DNA from: an uncultured Gemmatimonadales bacterium
GTDB taxonomy: Bacteria; Gemmatimonadota; Gemmatimonadetes; Palauibacterales; Palauibacteraceae
Assembly: GCA_947259585.1 (NCBI GenBank)
Contig: CAMYMV010000016.1
Location: forward strand, 1-64,000
Direction of reading: 5' to 3'
DNA: 64,000 bases
The position numbers and the translations under genes were made by a program. Positions 1-9,129 of the stretch are shown here, one piece after another. How positions within the stretch are numbered: position 1 is the first letter of the stretch; each line of letters begins with the position of its first letter. Below the pieces are notes generated by a model, which ran no database searches, was not told the origin of the DNA, and saw only the letters and a list, made by a program, of their open reading frames with translations.

Positions 1-2
1 GC

Positions 3-1178
3 TGCTATGAGATCTCGGTCTGGGCCGGCGAGGAGGGCCGGTACTGGGGCGATGTCACGGACTATCGAGGCGAGCCGGTGTGGATGGCCACGCGCTTCCT
101 GCCGGAGACGAGCTGGGGGGTGATCGTCAAGTTCGATGAAGCGGAGGAGCTCGCTCCCGTGGACGCGTTTCGCCGGGAGCTCGTCACTCTCGGCCTCTCG
201 CTGGCGGCGTTCGCGATCCTGCTGGGAGCCCTCCTCGGCTTCCGCTTCTCCAAGCCCGTTCTGGACCTGGCCGGCGTCGCGAAGCGTATCCACGAGGGCG
301 AGCTCGACGCGCGGGCGGAGATCGTGAATCAGGATGAGATCGGCCTCTTCGCCCGCACCTTCAACGAGATGGCGGACGAGCTCGAGCGGCAGATGAAGCT
401 CCTGCGAGAGTTCCACACCTTCTTCGACGTATCGCTGGACATGATGTGCATCGCCGGCACGGACGGTTACTTCAAGCGCGTCAATCCGGCGTTCGAGCGC
501 ACCCTCGGCTGGACCGCAGAGGAGCTGGTGCAAAGGCCGTTCACCGAGTTGATCCATCCGGAAGACGTGGACGCCACGAACCGGGAGGTCGCGAAGCTGG
601 CGCAGGGCATCCCCACCATCTCCTTCGAAAACCGCTTCCGCTGCCCCGACGGTACGTACAAGCATTTGCTGTGGACCTCGCACCCGGACGCGCAAACCGG
701 AACGCTGTATGCGATCGCCCGTGACATCTCCGAGCTAAGGCAGGTCAGGGAGCAGTTCCGGCTGGCCCTGGAGTCCGCGCCCAGCGCCATGCTCTTGGTC
801 GATCCGGATGGCGTCATCGAGCTCATGAACGGCGCCGCGGCCGACCTGCTCCAGTACTCGAGGGAAGAGCTGATCGGACAGCCCGTGGAGGTGCTTGTCC
901 CCGACGATGTGAGGGGACGGCACCCGGAGCTCCGTGCCGGCTTCACGCGGAATCCGACCTTTCGACCCATGGGTGAAGGTCACGAGTTCCGGGCCCGACG
1001 CGCTGATGGGTCGGAGGTCTTCGTGGAGATCGGGCTCGGCCCCATCCGCACCGACACGGGCGTGCATGTCTTGTGCTCTGTGGTGGACCTCACCGCACAC
1101 AAGGAAACCGAGCGGAAGATCGACAGTCTCGCCCGCCAGCTCGAGGAAGCGAACGCCAGGCTGCGAGCGATGTCCTGA
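3..1178 (+). CDS. HAMP-PAS-PAS membrane sensor protein, 5' end outside the window
   Basis: Open frame runs off the left edge; TM segment then HAMP-like region, two PAS-like regions (TFFDVSLDMMCIAG..., LALESAPSAMLLVDPDG...), C-terminal coiled coil. Confidence 0.85.
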   Translation, partial: CYEISVWAGEEGRYWGDVTDYRGEPVWMATRFLPETSWGVIVKFDEAEELAPVDAFRRELVTLGLSLAAFAILLGALLGFRFSKPVLDLAGVAKRIHEGELDARAEIVNQDEIGLFARTFNEMADELERQMKLLREFHTFFDVSLDMMCIAGTDGYFKRVNPAFERTLGWTAEELVQRPFTELIHPEDVDATNREVAKLAQGIPTISFENRFRCPDGTYKHLLWTSHPDAQTGTLYAIARDISELRQVREQFRLALESAPSAMLLVDPDGVIELMNGAAADLLQYSREELIGQPVEVLVPDDVRGRHPELRAGFTRNPTFRPMGEGHEFRARRADGSEVFVEIGLGPIRTDTGVHVLCSVVDLTAHKETERKIDSLARQLEEANARLRAMS

Positions 1179-2131
1179 CCACCTACCTCGCGCTGTTCGG
1201 CGGTCTCATCTACTTGCTGTGGGGGGGCGACCTGTTGGTGCGGGGAGCGGTGGCGCTCGCGCGCCAAGTGCGTGTGCCGCCGGCGCTCGTGGCGGCGAGC
1301 GTGGTCGCCTTCGGCACCTCGGTGCCGGAGCTGGTGGTTACGGTACAGGCGGTGCTCGCGGACTTCCCCGGCATGGCGTTGGGCAACGTCGTCGGCAGCA
1401 ACATCGCCAACATGCTCCTCGTGGGCGGCGCCGCGGCCGCGATCTATCCACTCGCTGGCACCAGCCCGAGGCTTGGCCGCGACAGCGTCGTGATGGTCAT
1501 CGTCAGCCTGTTGTTCATCGGGATCTGCCTGGTGGCGGCGCTGAACCGTCCCGCCGGCGGTCTGTTGCTGGCGGGACTGATCGTCGTATGGGTCATGACG
1601 GTGCGTGATGCGAGCCAGGCCCAACGGGCGCCGGAAATCGACGCGCGTCTCGAGTGGGTGCTGGGCCTGCCCAGCCGCATGTGGTTGATCGTGGTGTTCA
1701 TCGGTGCCGGGTTGATCGGGCTCCCGATCGGGGCCAACCTGGTGGTGACGGCTGCCGCGGAGATCGCCGAGCAGCTGGGGGTTTCGGACACCTTGATCGG
1801 TCTCACCATCCTGGCGTTCAGCACCTCGCTTCCCGAGCTGGCGACCGCCCTGGTGGCCGCGTATCAGAAGCGTGCCGGCGTGGTCCTCGGCACGATCGTC
1901 GGGAGCAATGCGCTCAACATCCTGGGCATCATGGGCGTGGCAGCCGTCGTGAGCCCGAGCGCCATTCCGGTGCCGGCCAGCTTCCTCTCGCTGGAGTTCC
2001 CCATCATGCTGGGATCGGCGCTGCTGGTAACGGGCTTCATTTGGACCAGGCGCCCGATCGGAAGGCTCACCGGGATCCTCATGGTCGCGGCATACGTGGC
2101 CTATATCGCGGCGCTGTTCCTACGCGGCTGA
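1175..2131 (+). CDS. Calcium/sodium antiporter, CaCA family (YrbG-like)
   Basis: Two internally repeated hydrophobic halves with GTSVPELVVT...GNVVGSNIANMLL and STSLPELATALVA...GTIVGSNALNILGI; start uncertain (open frame begins at 1073; CTG at 1175 overlaps the upstream TGA). Confidence 0.88.
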   Translation: MTTYLALFGGLIYLLWGGDLLVRGAVALARQVRVPPALVAASVVAFGTSVPELVVTVQAVLADFPGMALGNVVGSNIANMLLVGGAAAAIYPLAGTSPRLGRDSVVMVIVSLLFIGICLVAALNRPAGGLLLAGLIVVWVMTVRDASQAQRAPEIDARLEWVLGLPSRMWLIVVFIGAGLIGLPIGANLVVTAAAEIAEQLGVSDTLIGLTILAFSTSLPELATALVAAYQKRAGVVLGTIVGSNALNILGIMGVAAVVSPSAIPVPASFLSLEFPIMLGSALLVTGFIWTRRPIGRLTGILMVAAYVAYIAALFLRG

Positions 2132-2165
2132 GGCGCCGCTCGAGCACGGGACCTATCTCGGCACC

Positions 2166-4115
2166 TCAATTGCCCTGGACACCTCCCCAGGCGGCCGGGC
2201 CGTCCTCCCATTTGTTGTGGGTGAGGCGAAAGACCTCCCCATCCTCCAGGCGCATCGCGAACACTTCGCCATACGGCTGGGGTTGGAAGATGACCCGGAG
2301 CAGGGGTACCTCATCGTTGAAACCCCCGCGCTGGGAGGCGAACAGCAGCCACCGGTCGTCGGGCGAAAACTTCGGATGCATGTCGCGGCCCGGGCTGTTC
2401 GTGATGCGCCGCACTTCGCCGGGGCTCCCATCGTCGTCGAGGTCGAGGACGTAGATCTCGTAGTCTCCGTGCCGCGTCGAGACGAAGGCGATGCGGTCCC
2501 CGCTCGAGGAGAACGACGGCATCGTGTTGGTGGCCTGCGTCTCCGTCAGACGCCGCAGACCGGTTCCATCGGCGTTCATGAGGTAGATCTCCTTGTTCCC
2601 GTCCCGCGTGCTGCGGAAGACGATGCGCCGGCCGTCCGGCGAGAAGTCCGGCAGCGCGTCGTTGGCGTCCGAATCGGGAGTGAGGTTCACCGCTTCGCTT
2701 CCGTCGGCGCGGCTCTTCCAGATGTCGACGTCCGCAACAGGCGAGAACGGCAGCCCGACGCCGAAGGCCAGCCAGGCGCCGTCATCGGACCAGGTGGGAC
2801 CGAACACCCCGAGGTCTCCGCGGTAGCGATCCTCGCGTACGCTGTCGAAGACCACTCGCTGCTCCGTTCCATCCAGCCGGCTGACCACGAGACGGCTGAA
2901 GCCTTCGCTCGTCGCCACCTCGCTCGCCGCCGGACCGAGTGTCGGGAGATAGCCGCGGACGGCGTGCAGATTCAGCGTCCGGTCGGGCAGCTCCACGCTA
3001 TGCGGATGGTTCGCGAGAAACGGGCCCGGAGCGTCGGTCTCGAAGCGGGTCGCCGGCTCGGTCTCTGCCGGTCCGAATGCGATCATGCGGCCGGAATTCG
3101 GGTCGTAGGCCGGCGCCCAGTAATCGCGCTCCGCACCACTCTCGACCCGGAGACCCGAGCCGTCGGCCTCGGTCGATACGATCGTCCACACCCCGTCGCT
3201 CTGCGACGAAAACGCGACGCGACCTCCCGGGATGATCGCGGGGGAGAGGGCGTTTTCGCCGCTTCCGCTGATCGCCTCGAGCCCGGATCCGTCCGAGTTC
3301 ATCCTAAAGATCCGCGTGATCAGCCCTCCCGACCCGATGGATTCCGAGATCGCGTCGCGCTGCGCTGCTTCGCCTTCGCGCTGAGAGTAGAAGAACAGAC
3401 CGCCATCGGCAGCCCACTCGGGAGACCCCTCCCAGCCCGGATCCTCGGTGAGCCTTTGCACGTCCGTTCCGTTCGACCGCATCACGTAGACGTCGCCGGC
3501 TCGGTAGTCGTCCGGCGCTCCGGCCGACCAGAAGAGCTCGTCGGGGGTGTCGCGATTGCTGGAAAAAGCGATCCACTCGCCGTCGGGAGAAAAGGCAGGA
3601 TTGAAGTCGCCCCCCTCATCCTGCGTGAGGTTGGTGGCCCGGGTAGCGGCGTCCGGCTCTTCGGGTGCGAACGGCATGATGAAGATGTCGGGATTGCCGC
3701 TCTTCGTGCTGACGAAAGCCAGCGAGCGTCCGTCGGGAGAAAACGCGGCGGCGTCCTCCATGGCGCTGCTCGAGGTAAGTCTCACGGGCTCGCCGGTATT
3801 CTCCAATTCCAGCGCAAACAGGTCGGCGGTGCCGTGGCGATCCGAGGTGAAGACGACCCACCGTCCATCCGGCGAGAACGCCGGGTTGTAGTCGGGAGAG
3901 GGATCGGTCGTCAGCTGCCGCGGCGTGACTCCTGGCTCGTCGAACAGGTACAGGTCCCAGTGCGCTGGCCGGATAGTGCTGTAGACGATGGTTTCCTCCA
4001 GCGTCTCGGCGTCCTGCTGCAACTCGGTCGGTTCCGGGTCGGGCGAGCAGCCCGCCAGGAAAAGCCCGACCAACGAAATCGTCAAAAATTGGGCAGCCGT
4101 CACCTGGTCACGCAC
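2166..4115 (-). CDS. TolB/PD40-type beta-propeller lipoprotein
   Basis: Lipobox LVGLFLAGC; many repeats of FSPDGRWVVFTSDRHGTADLF type. Confidence 0.9.
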   Translation of the reverse strand: MRDQVTAAQFLTISLVGLFLAGCSPDPEPTELQQDAETLEETIVYSTIRPAHWDLYLFDEPGVTPRQLTTDPSPDYNPAFSPDGRWVVFTSDRHGTADLFALELENTGEPVRLTSSSAMEDAAAFSPDGRSLAFVSTKSGNPDIFIMPFAPEEPDAATRATNLTQDEGGDFNPAFSPDGEWIAFSSNRDTPDELFWSAGAPDDYRAGDVYVMRSNGTDVQRLTEDPGWEGSPEWAADGGLFFYSQREGEAAQRDAISESIGSGGLITRIFRMNSDGSGLEAISGSGENALSPAIIPGGRVAFSSQSDGVWTIVSTEADGSGLRVESGAERDYWAPAYDPNSGRMIAFGPAETEPATRFETDAPGPFLANHPHSVELPDRTLNLHAVRGYLPTLGPAASEVATSEGFSRLVVSRLDGTEQRVVFDSVREDRYRGDLGVFGPTWSDDGAWLAFGVGLPFSPVADVDIWKSRADGSEAVNLTPDSDANDALPDFSPDGRRIVFRSTRDGNKEIYLMNADGTGLRRLTETQATNTMPSFSSSGDRIAFVSTRHGDYEIYVLDLDDDGSPGEVRRITNSPGRDMHPKFSPDDRWLLFASQRGGFNDEVPLLRVIFQPQPYGEVFAMRLEDGEVFRLTHNKWEDGPAAWGGVQGN

Positions 4116-4273
4116 ACCAGCACCCTCCGTTCAGCACATCCGAGGCGACTGTTGCCGCCACGCGGGAGTCCTTATGAGAAAACTGGAGAGGGAATATAGA
4201 GACCGGACTCGCGGCTGGCCGCACCTGGTCCGACAGCGGGCTGCCGGCTCAAACTGGGGCGGAGTGCCGCGAC

Positions 4274-5374
4274 TCAACGCTGCGCTGGCAGGGGGGAGCT
4301 CCCGAACACGTAGGATTCCAGGAAGAGACGAGCGAAGGGCGAGCGCCACACATCCCCCGTATCGAGCCCGTAGGGTCGACTCATCATGTCCGTGTTCGCC
4401 AGCACGATGAAGGCTCTTTCTAGCTCGGGGGCTCGGACGATGAGCGTCGAGGTGCCGAACCAGTACCCGTAATGCCACTGCAGCTCGACACCCTCGCGCT
4501 GCTGGATGAACCATCCCAGTCCGTAGGGTAGCGTGGCCCCGGTGTTCGAAATCTCGGGCGAGAAGACCAGCTCCCAGGTGGCGGGGTCGAGCAGTTGGCT
4601 TCTATCGATCGCGATCGAGAAGCTGGCCACGTCTTCCGCCGAGGAGATCAGGCCGGCGGCCGGTCCGAACCCGCTCGCATACTCGGTTTCGACGACGCGG
4701 GTACCTCTTAGCTCGTATGCCGTCGCCATGTTCTCGATGTACTCGTCCCGATCGAGCCCGGTGAGAGCGAAGCTCACCCGATCCTCGACGTTCGGAGCGG
4801 TGTGCCTCAGCTGCAGCGGCCCGAGGATCCTCTCCACCAGGAGCTCGCCGAAGGTCCGACCCGATGCCCGTTGGATGACTCCGCCCAGCTGGTCAAACCT
4901 GGCTCCGTTGTAACGGTAGCTGGATCCCGGCGTCCCCTCCGAGGTGTGGGTCAGAAGGTGGCGCACCAGAATGACGCCGTTGCTGCTCAGATCGACGCCG
5001 TATTCGCTCACCGGATCATCCAGATCCAGAAGCCCCTCTTCCACGAGCTGCATGATGACCGCCGAAGCGAACGGCTTGGTCAGCGAGGCGAGGTGGAAGC
5101 ACGACGTATCGGTTGTGCGCTTGCCGTCCCCAACGTCGGCAAACCCCAGCCCCATGGACCAGACGATGCGCTCGCTCTCCACAATGGCTGCCGACATGCC
5201 CGGGATCTGGTGCGCCAGGCGCAGGCTGTCCAGTTCGGCCGCGAATCCCTGGACACCCGGTGTGGGAGCCACGGGAACGCTGGGTGCCGGAGCAGGAGCT
5301 GCCGGGCCCGCCGGGTCGGAACCGCAGGCGACCAGGAGAAAAAACAGAGGGACGAATGTGAGAAAACGCTTCAT
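4274..5374 (-). CDS. Serine hydrolase, beta-lactamase (class C) family lipoprotein
   Basis: Lipobox FLLVACGSD; SLTKPF (SxxK) motif; RHLLTHTSEG. Confidence 0.9.
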   Translation of the reverse strand: MKRFLTFVPLFFLLVACGSDPAGPAAPAPAPSVPVAPTPGVQGFAAELDSLRLAHQIPGMSAAIVESERIVWSMGLGFADVGDGKRTTDTSCFHLASLTKPFASAVIMQLVEEGLLDLDDPVSEYGVDLSSNGVILVRHLLTHTSEGTPGSSYRYNGARFDQLGGVIQRASGRTFGELLVERILGPLQLRHTAPNVEDRVSFALTGLDRDEYIENMATAYELRGTRVVETEYASGFGPAAGLISSAEDVASFSIAIDRSQLLDPATWELVFSPEISNTGATLPYGLGWFIQQREGVELQWHYGYWFGTSTLIVRAPELERAFIVLANTDMMSRPYGLDTGDVWRSPFARLFLESYVFGSSPLPAQR

Positions 5375-6123
5375 CTCCCCTTTATGCGCTCAATCGTCTT
5401 CTGCACTTCTGGAGTCTGCGACGAAATGCGCGTGGCTCCGCCCCGCGTGAATCGGAAGTCGCATCGGTCGCAGCCGTCGGCCAGAGTCTGCGTTCGGGTC
5501 AGCCCCCAACCGAGGGCCTCGCCGAGAGCCATGTCCGACAGGCAAACGTAGGGGGCAAACTCCTCGGCGCCCTGCTCCTTCATGAACTCGTAGTTGCCGC
5601 ACGCGACGTAGTCGACGCCCCAGTCGAAGCCTTCTCCGTCGCCGATCAGGTAGCGCACCTCGAAGTCGCCGAATCGCAGCTGCGTACTGCTCGCGGCTCG
5701 CTTTCCGACCCGCCGCCTCATCGCCCTCGAGAACATGAGCTTTCCGAGGAACCGGGCCTTCCAGGCCGGATATGTCTCCATCCGCGCGACGATCGCCTCG
5801 TGGCATAGCTCCCAGGCTTCGTCGGCGCTCTTCCCGCGTCTCTTCATCACCCGGTAGACGGCCAGTTCCTGCGCTGTGATGCGAAGGAACGCATTCAGCG
5901 ACCGAGCCCTCACGCCGGGGATAAACGGGATCTCTGGAATCAGCCGCTCGTATTCGCGCCGGACTTCTCGGGTGACCCCTTGCGTAAACTCCTCCCCGTA
6001 CCTGAAGGCCAGCCTCGCTCGCGCCAGACGCGCGGTCTCGTCGAAATCGCGTAGCAGTGCGCGGCTTCGCGCCGCATAGTAACCGTGCTTCATCTCGCTG
6101 CCTTGTCCCCTAGGATCATCCAA
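5371..6123 (-). CDS. L-2-amino-thiazoline-4-carboxylic acid hydrolase-like protein
   Basis: Family-like C-terminus FDWGVDYVACGNYEFMKEQGAEEFAPYVCLSDMALGEALGWGLTRTQTLADGCDRCDFRF. Confidence 0.75.
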   Translation of the reverse strand: MDDPRGQGSEMKHGYYAARSRALLRDFDETARLARARLAFRYGEEFTQGVTREVRREYERLIPEIPFIPGVRARSLNAFLRITAQELAVYRVMKRRGKSADEAWELCHEAIVARMETYPAWKARFLGKLMFSRAMRRRVGKRAASSTQLRFGDFEVRYLIGDGEGFDWGVDYVACGNYEFMKEQGAEEFAPYVCLSDMALGEALGWGLTRTQTLADGCDRCDFRFTRGGATRISSQTPEVQKTIERIKGR

Positions 6124-6150
6124 CGTCGAGCGTCGAGTGGTCGTGGCTCC

Positions 6151-6612
6151 TCAGATCCGTTTGCAGCACAACGAATCCGCCTTCCCCTTGATGAAGCGAG
6201 AGATCCGGACGGCCTCCTGGATCTCTTCGTCCGTCGCACCGGCGGTCCGTGCGTTGGCCTGGTGCCGCTCCAGGCTCGTCTCGCAGTTCACGGCAAACGC
6301 GCACGCGACGGCCGTGAGCTCTTCGATCCTCGTGCCCGGCGGTGCGTCCGCTTCCCCGCCCTTCTTGTCCTCCCCGGTCCGGGTGACAAGCTGTGCCAGC
6401 TTGAGACCGAGCACCGCTAGCCCGTGCTCCTTCGCGATCGCCTGGGCATGCTCCCGAACCTGGAGACCGATGTTCATCGAATGGGCAAGTTCGTCCTCCG
6501 TGAGGCCTTGGAATCGCCCCTCCTCGACGTGTACCTCGAAGCAGCGCTTGCACCCCGCCGCCACGGAGACACCGACGGAGATGAACTCTTTGTCCTTGCG
6601 GTTCAGTGTCAT
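6151..6612 (-). CDS. Carboxymuconolactone decarboxylase / AhpD-family protein
   Basis: CKRCFEVHVEEG (CxxC...H) and CAFAVNCETSLERHQANARTAGATDEEIQEAVRI. Confidence 0.8.
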   Translation of the reverse strand: MTLNRKDKEFISVGVSVAAGCKRCFEVHVEEGRFQGLTEDELAHSMNIGLQVREHAQAIAKEHGLAVLGLKLAQLVTRTGEDKKGGEADAPPGTRIEELTAVACAFAVNCETSLERHQANARTAGATDEEIQEAVRISRFIKGKADSLCCKRI

Positions 6613-6810
6613 GCCTCGGAAAGCTGGCTGGCCAGTCGGCGGTTTGAGGAGAGCCTATCAACCCATGTTAGCGTACGGTCGACGCTCCAGACTGTCTGTC
6701 GGGAGATGCTTGCGGTTGCCCGTGGGGAATACCGCTCACGATCTGTCCCGGCTCACGAGCTCGGCGCCGTGGACTCCACGCACCCTCAAGGATAAATTGA
6801 CCATGGGTTG

Positions 6811-6822
6811 AGACCATGGTCT
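6811..6822. promoter_or_regulatory. Perfect 12-bp palindrome AGACCATGGTCT, probable autoregulatory operator of the Phd/PIN module
   Basis: Lies 17 bp upstream of the antitoxin start, downstream of TTGACC (6797-6802) as a possible -35. Confidence 0.5.
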
Positions 6823-6838
6823 ATCGTGGAGTAGGGCG

Positions 6839-7078
6839 TTGGAAGAGATCGCGATTTCCAAGTTCAAGGCCACGTGTCTCGCCGTCCTCAAGCGAGTCCG
6901 GCGAACCGGCCAGCCGATTCGCGTCACCCGCTTTGGCGAGCCGGTAGCCGAGATCGTGCCGCCCTCGCCGCCCGCGCGTCCGGAAGGATGGCTCGGCTGC
7001 ATGCGTGGTACGGCAGAGATCGAAGAAGATATCGTCTCCCCCGTGCTGGAGCCGGAGGAGTGGGAGGCGCTGCGCTAA
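6839..7078 (+). CDS. Phd/YefM-family antitoxin
   Basis: ISKFKATCLAVLKRVRRTGQPIRVTRFGEPVAEIVPP; TTG start; directly followed by a PIN toxin. Confidence 0.88.
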   Translation: MEEIAISKFKATCLAVLKRVRRTGQPIRVTRFGEPVAEIVPPSPPARPEGWLGCMRGTAEIEEDIVSPVLEPEEWEALR

Positions 7079-7473
7079 TGCGGCTTCTCCTCGACACCCA
7101 TATCTGGCTGTGGAGCCTCCTCGAGCCCAGTCATCTCGGCCGCAGGGTCCGGCGGAGATTGACGGATCCGGTTGCCGAGCTCTGGCTCTCGCCGATCAGC
7201 GTGTGGGAGCTCTCGGTGCTGCTCCGTGAGGGGCGAGTGCGGCTCGAAGGCGGCTTTCAAGAGTGGCTGGAGGCGGCCTTCGAAAGAGCGCCGCTGAGGG
7301 AAGCCCCGCTAACCCGAGAGGTTGCCGCGGCGACGTACGACATCGAGCTGCCCCATCGGGATCCGGCGGACGCGTTCCTTGCGGCCACGGCCAGGGTCTT
7401 CGATCTGACGCTGGTGACCGGGGACGAGCGCCTGATCCGGTCGAAGGGGGTCGCCACGCTCGCCAACAGCTGA
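7078..7473 (+). CDS. PIN-domain toxin (VapC-like)
   Basis: MRLLLDTHIWLW...HRDPADAFLAATARVFDLTLVTGDERL; TAATG overlap with the antitoxin. Confidence 0.9.
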   Translation: MRLLLDTHIWLWSLLEPSHLGRRVRRRLTDPVAELWLSPISVWELSVLLREGRVRLEGGFQEWLEAAFERAPLREAPLTREVAAATYDIELPHRDPADAFLAATARVFDLTLVTGDERLIRSKGVATLANS

Positions 7474-7489
7474 GGACTCACCCTTCAGC

Positions 7490-8521
7490 TTGGCGATCGA
7501 GCCGGTCAACTTGGCCGCGATCGATGAACGGAAGCAGGCCAGCGCGATGAGCGGACCACATAGGGACATCCTGCAAGGGATCGGCAACACGTCTCTCCTT
7601 GCGCTCCGGAACATCGTGCCGGACAACGGCTCCCGAATCCTGCTGAAGCTGGAGAGCGAGAATCCGACGGGCAGCATGAAGGACCGGATGGCGCTGGCCA
7701 TGATCGAGGCGGCGGTGGCTGACGGGCGTCTCCGGGAGGGTGGATCGGTCGTCGAGTACACCGGCGGCAGCACCGGCGTCTCCCTGTCCCTCATCTGTGT
7801 CGTCAAGGGATATCCCCTGCACATCGTGACATCGGATGCCTTCGCCCAAGACAAGCTGGATCACATGGAGATCCTGGGGGCCAGGCTCGAGATCGTGCGG
7901 AGCGACGGCGGGCGGATGACCGAGAAGCTGACCCGTGACATGATCGAAGCCGCGGCAGCCCTCGCGAAGGAACACGGCAGTTTCTGGACGGATCAACTGA
8001 ACAACACCGACCAGATCGCGGCCTACCGCCGAATGGCGGAGGAGATCTGGACGCAGACGGGTGGCCGTGTCGATGGCTTCGTCCACAGCGTCGGTACCGC
8101 GGGATCGCTGCGAGGCAATGCGGCAGGTCTGCGCCGCCACAACGAGTTGATCCGGGTCGTCGCCGTGGAGCCGTCCGAGTCTCCGGTCCTTTCGGGCGGC
8201 CCGACGGGGGCACACAAGATCGACGGGGTGGGAGCGGGGTTCGTCGTGCCGCTGTGGCGCGACGAGATCGCCGACTCGATCGAACTCGTCTCGACGGAAG
8301 AGGCCGTGGCCATGGCCGTCCGACTGGCACGGGAAGAGGGCCTGTTCGCCGGGACCTCGACCGGCGGGAACGTGATCGCCGCCCTGAGACTGGCCGAGCA
8401 GCTGGGACCGGATGCCACCATCGTCACCATCATGTGCGACACCGGGATGAAGTACCTGAACACCGCCTTGTTTCAGGCACACACAGGGTCGCGCCGCCCG
8501 CCGAGTTCGCCCACCCGATGA
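7490..8521 (+). CDS. PLP-dependent cysteine synthase family protein (start may be 7547)
   Basis: ENPTGSMKDRMA (PLP Lys), EYTGGSTGVSLS, SVGTAGSLRG, GTSTGGNV. Confidence 0.9.
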   Translation: MAIEPVNLAAIDERKQASAMSGPHRDILQGIGNTSLLALRNIVPDNGSRILLKLESENPTGSMKDRMALAMIEAAVADGRLREGGSVVEYTGGSTGVSLSLICVVKGYPLHIVTSDAFAQDKLDHMEILGARLEIVRSDGGRMTEKLTRDMIEAAAALAKEHGSFWTDQLNNTDQIAAYRRMAEEIWTQTGGRVDGFVHSVGTAGSLRGNAAGLRRHNELIRVVAVEPSESPVLSGGPTGAHKIDGVGAGFVVPLWRDEIADSIELVSTEEAVAMAVRLAREEGLFAGTSTGGNVIAALRLAEQLGPDATIVTIMCDTGMKYLNTALFQAHTGSRRPPSSPTR

Positions 8522-8522
8522 A

Positions 8523-8547
8523 AAAGCCCGCTTCGAGAGCGGGCTTT
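8523..8547 (+). terminator. Rho-independent-like terminator
   Basis: AAAGCCCGCT-TCGAG-AGCGGGCTTT perfect stem immediately after the cysteine synthase stop. Confidence 0.8.
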
Positions 8548-8614
8548 CTCGTGTTCGCCACCCGGCTGCCAGGCTCCGAAGACGGGCCGCCCGACGCCGG
8601 TGCGGTCGGTCAAT

Positions 8615-8992
8615 CTACTCCGAAAGCAGCCAGGCCTTCGCCGCCTCCGCCTCGTCCGGACCGAATGCGCGCAGGTTCATCGGCGTGACGGCGTCGAACA
8701 GCCCAATCCAGCCCGACAGCCAACCGCTCTCGACCACGTAGGCGACACGCTCGATTCCGCTCCACAACGTGCCCATGTGACCGAGCTTCTCCTTGGGCAC
8801 GCCGGCCTCGTACCCGTCGTACCCGAGCATGTCGACGAACACCCGCGCCTTGCCACCATCCGCCATGACTTGCTCGAGCCGCGACATGAACTCCGCCATG
8901 CCTTCCGTCGTGACCTTCCCCGTCACCTTCATGCCGATCACCCTCGAATCTTCCGATCCGAGGTCCGTGTATTCGATGCCTGTGCTCATCAC
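8615..8992 (-). CDS. SpoIIAA-like / STAS-domain protein
   Basis: VIGMKVTGKVTTEGMAEFMSRLEQVMADGGKARVFVDMLGYDGYE...; small single domain. Confidence 0.65.
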   Translation of the reverse strand: MMSTGIEYTDLGSEDSRVIGMKVTGKVTTEGMAEFMSRLEQVMADGGKARVFVDMLGYDGYEAGVPKEKLGHMGTLWSGIERVAYVVESGWLSGWIGLFDAVTPMNLRAFGPDEAEAAKAWLLSE

Positions 8993-9129
8993 CCTCTACC
9001 TCGTCTCTCGGTCACTGAACGTTCGAATCAGGCGCGCCAAAACACGCGCGTCGAAGGACGTCTGGACCTTGCGGAGCGGGCGCCGCCGCGGCGGCACCCG
9101 CAGCTCTCACACCGTCATCAGGGCGTACA

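Noticed and set aside
2217-4199. Long plus-strand ORF (660 aa) opposite the PD40 lipoprotein
   Set aside because: Low-complexity Arg/Pro/Gly composition typical of antisense frames in GC-rich DNA; the minus strand encodes a clear family protein.
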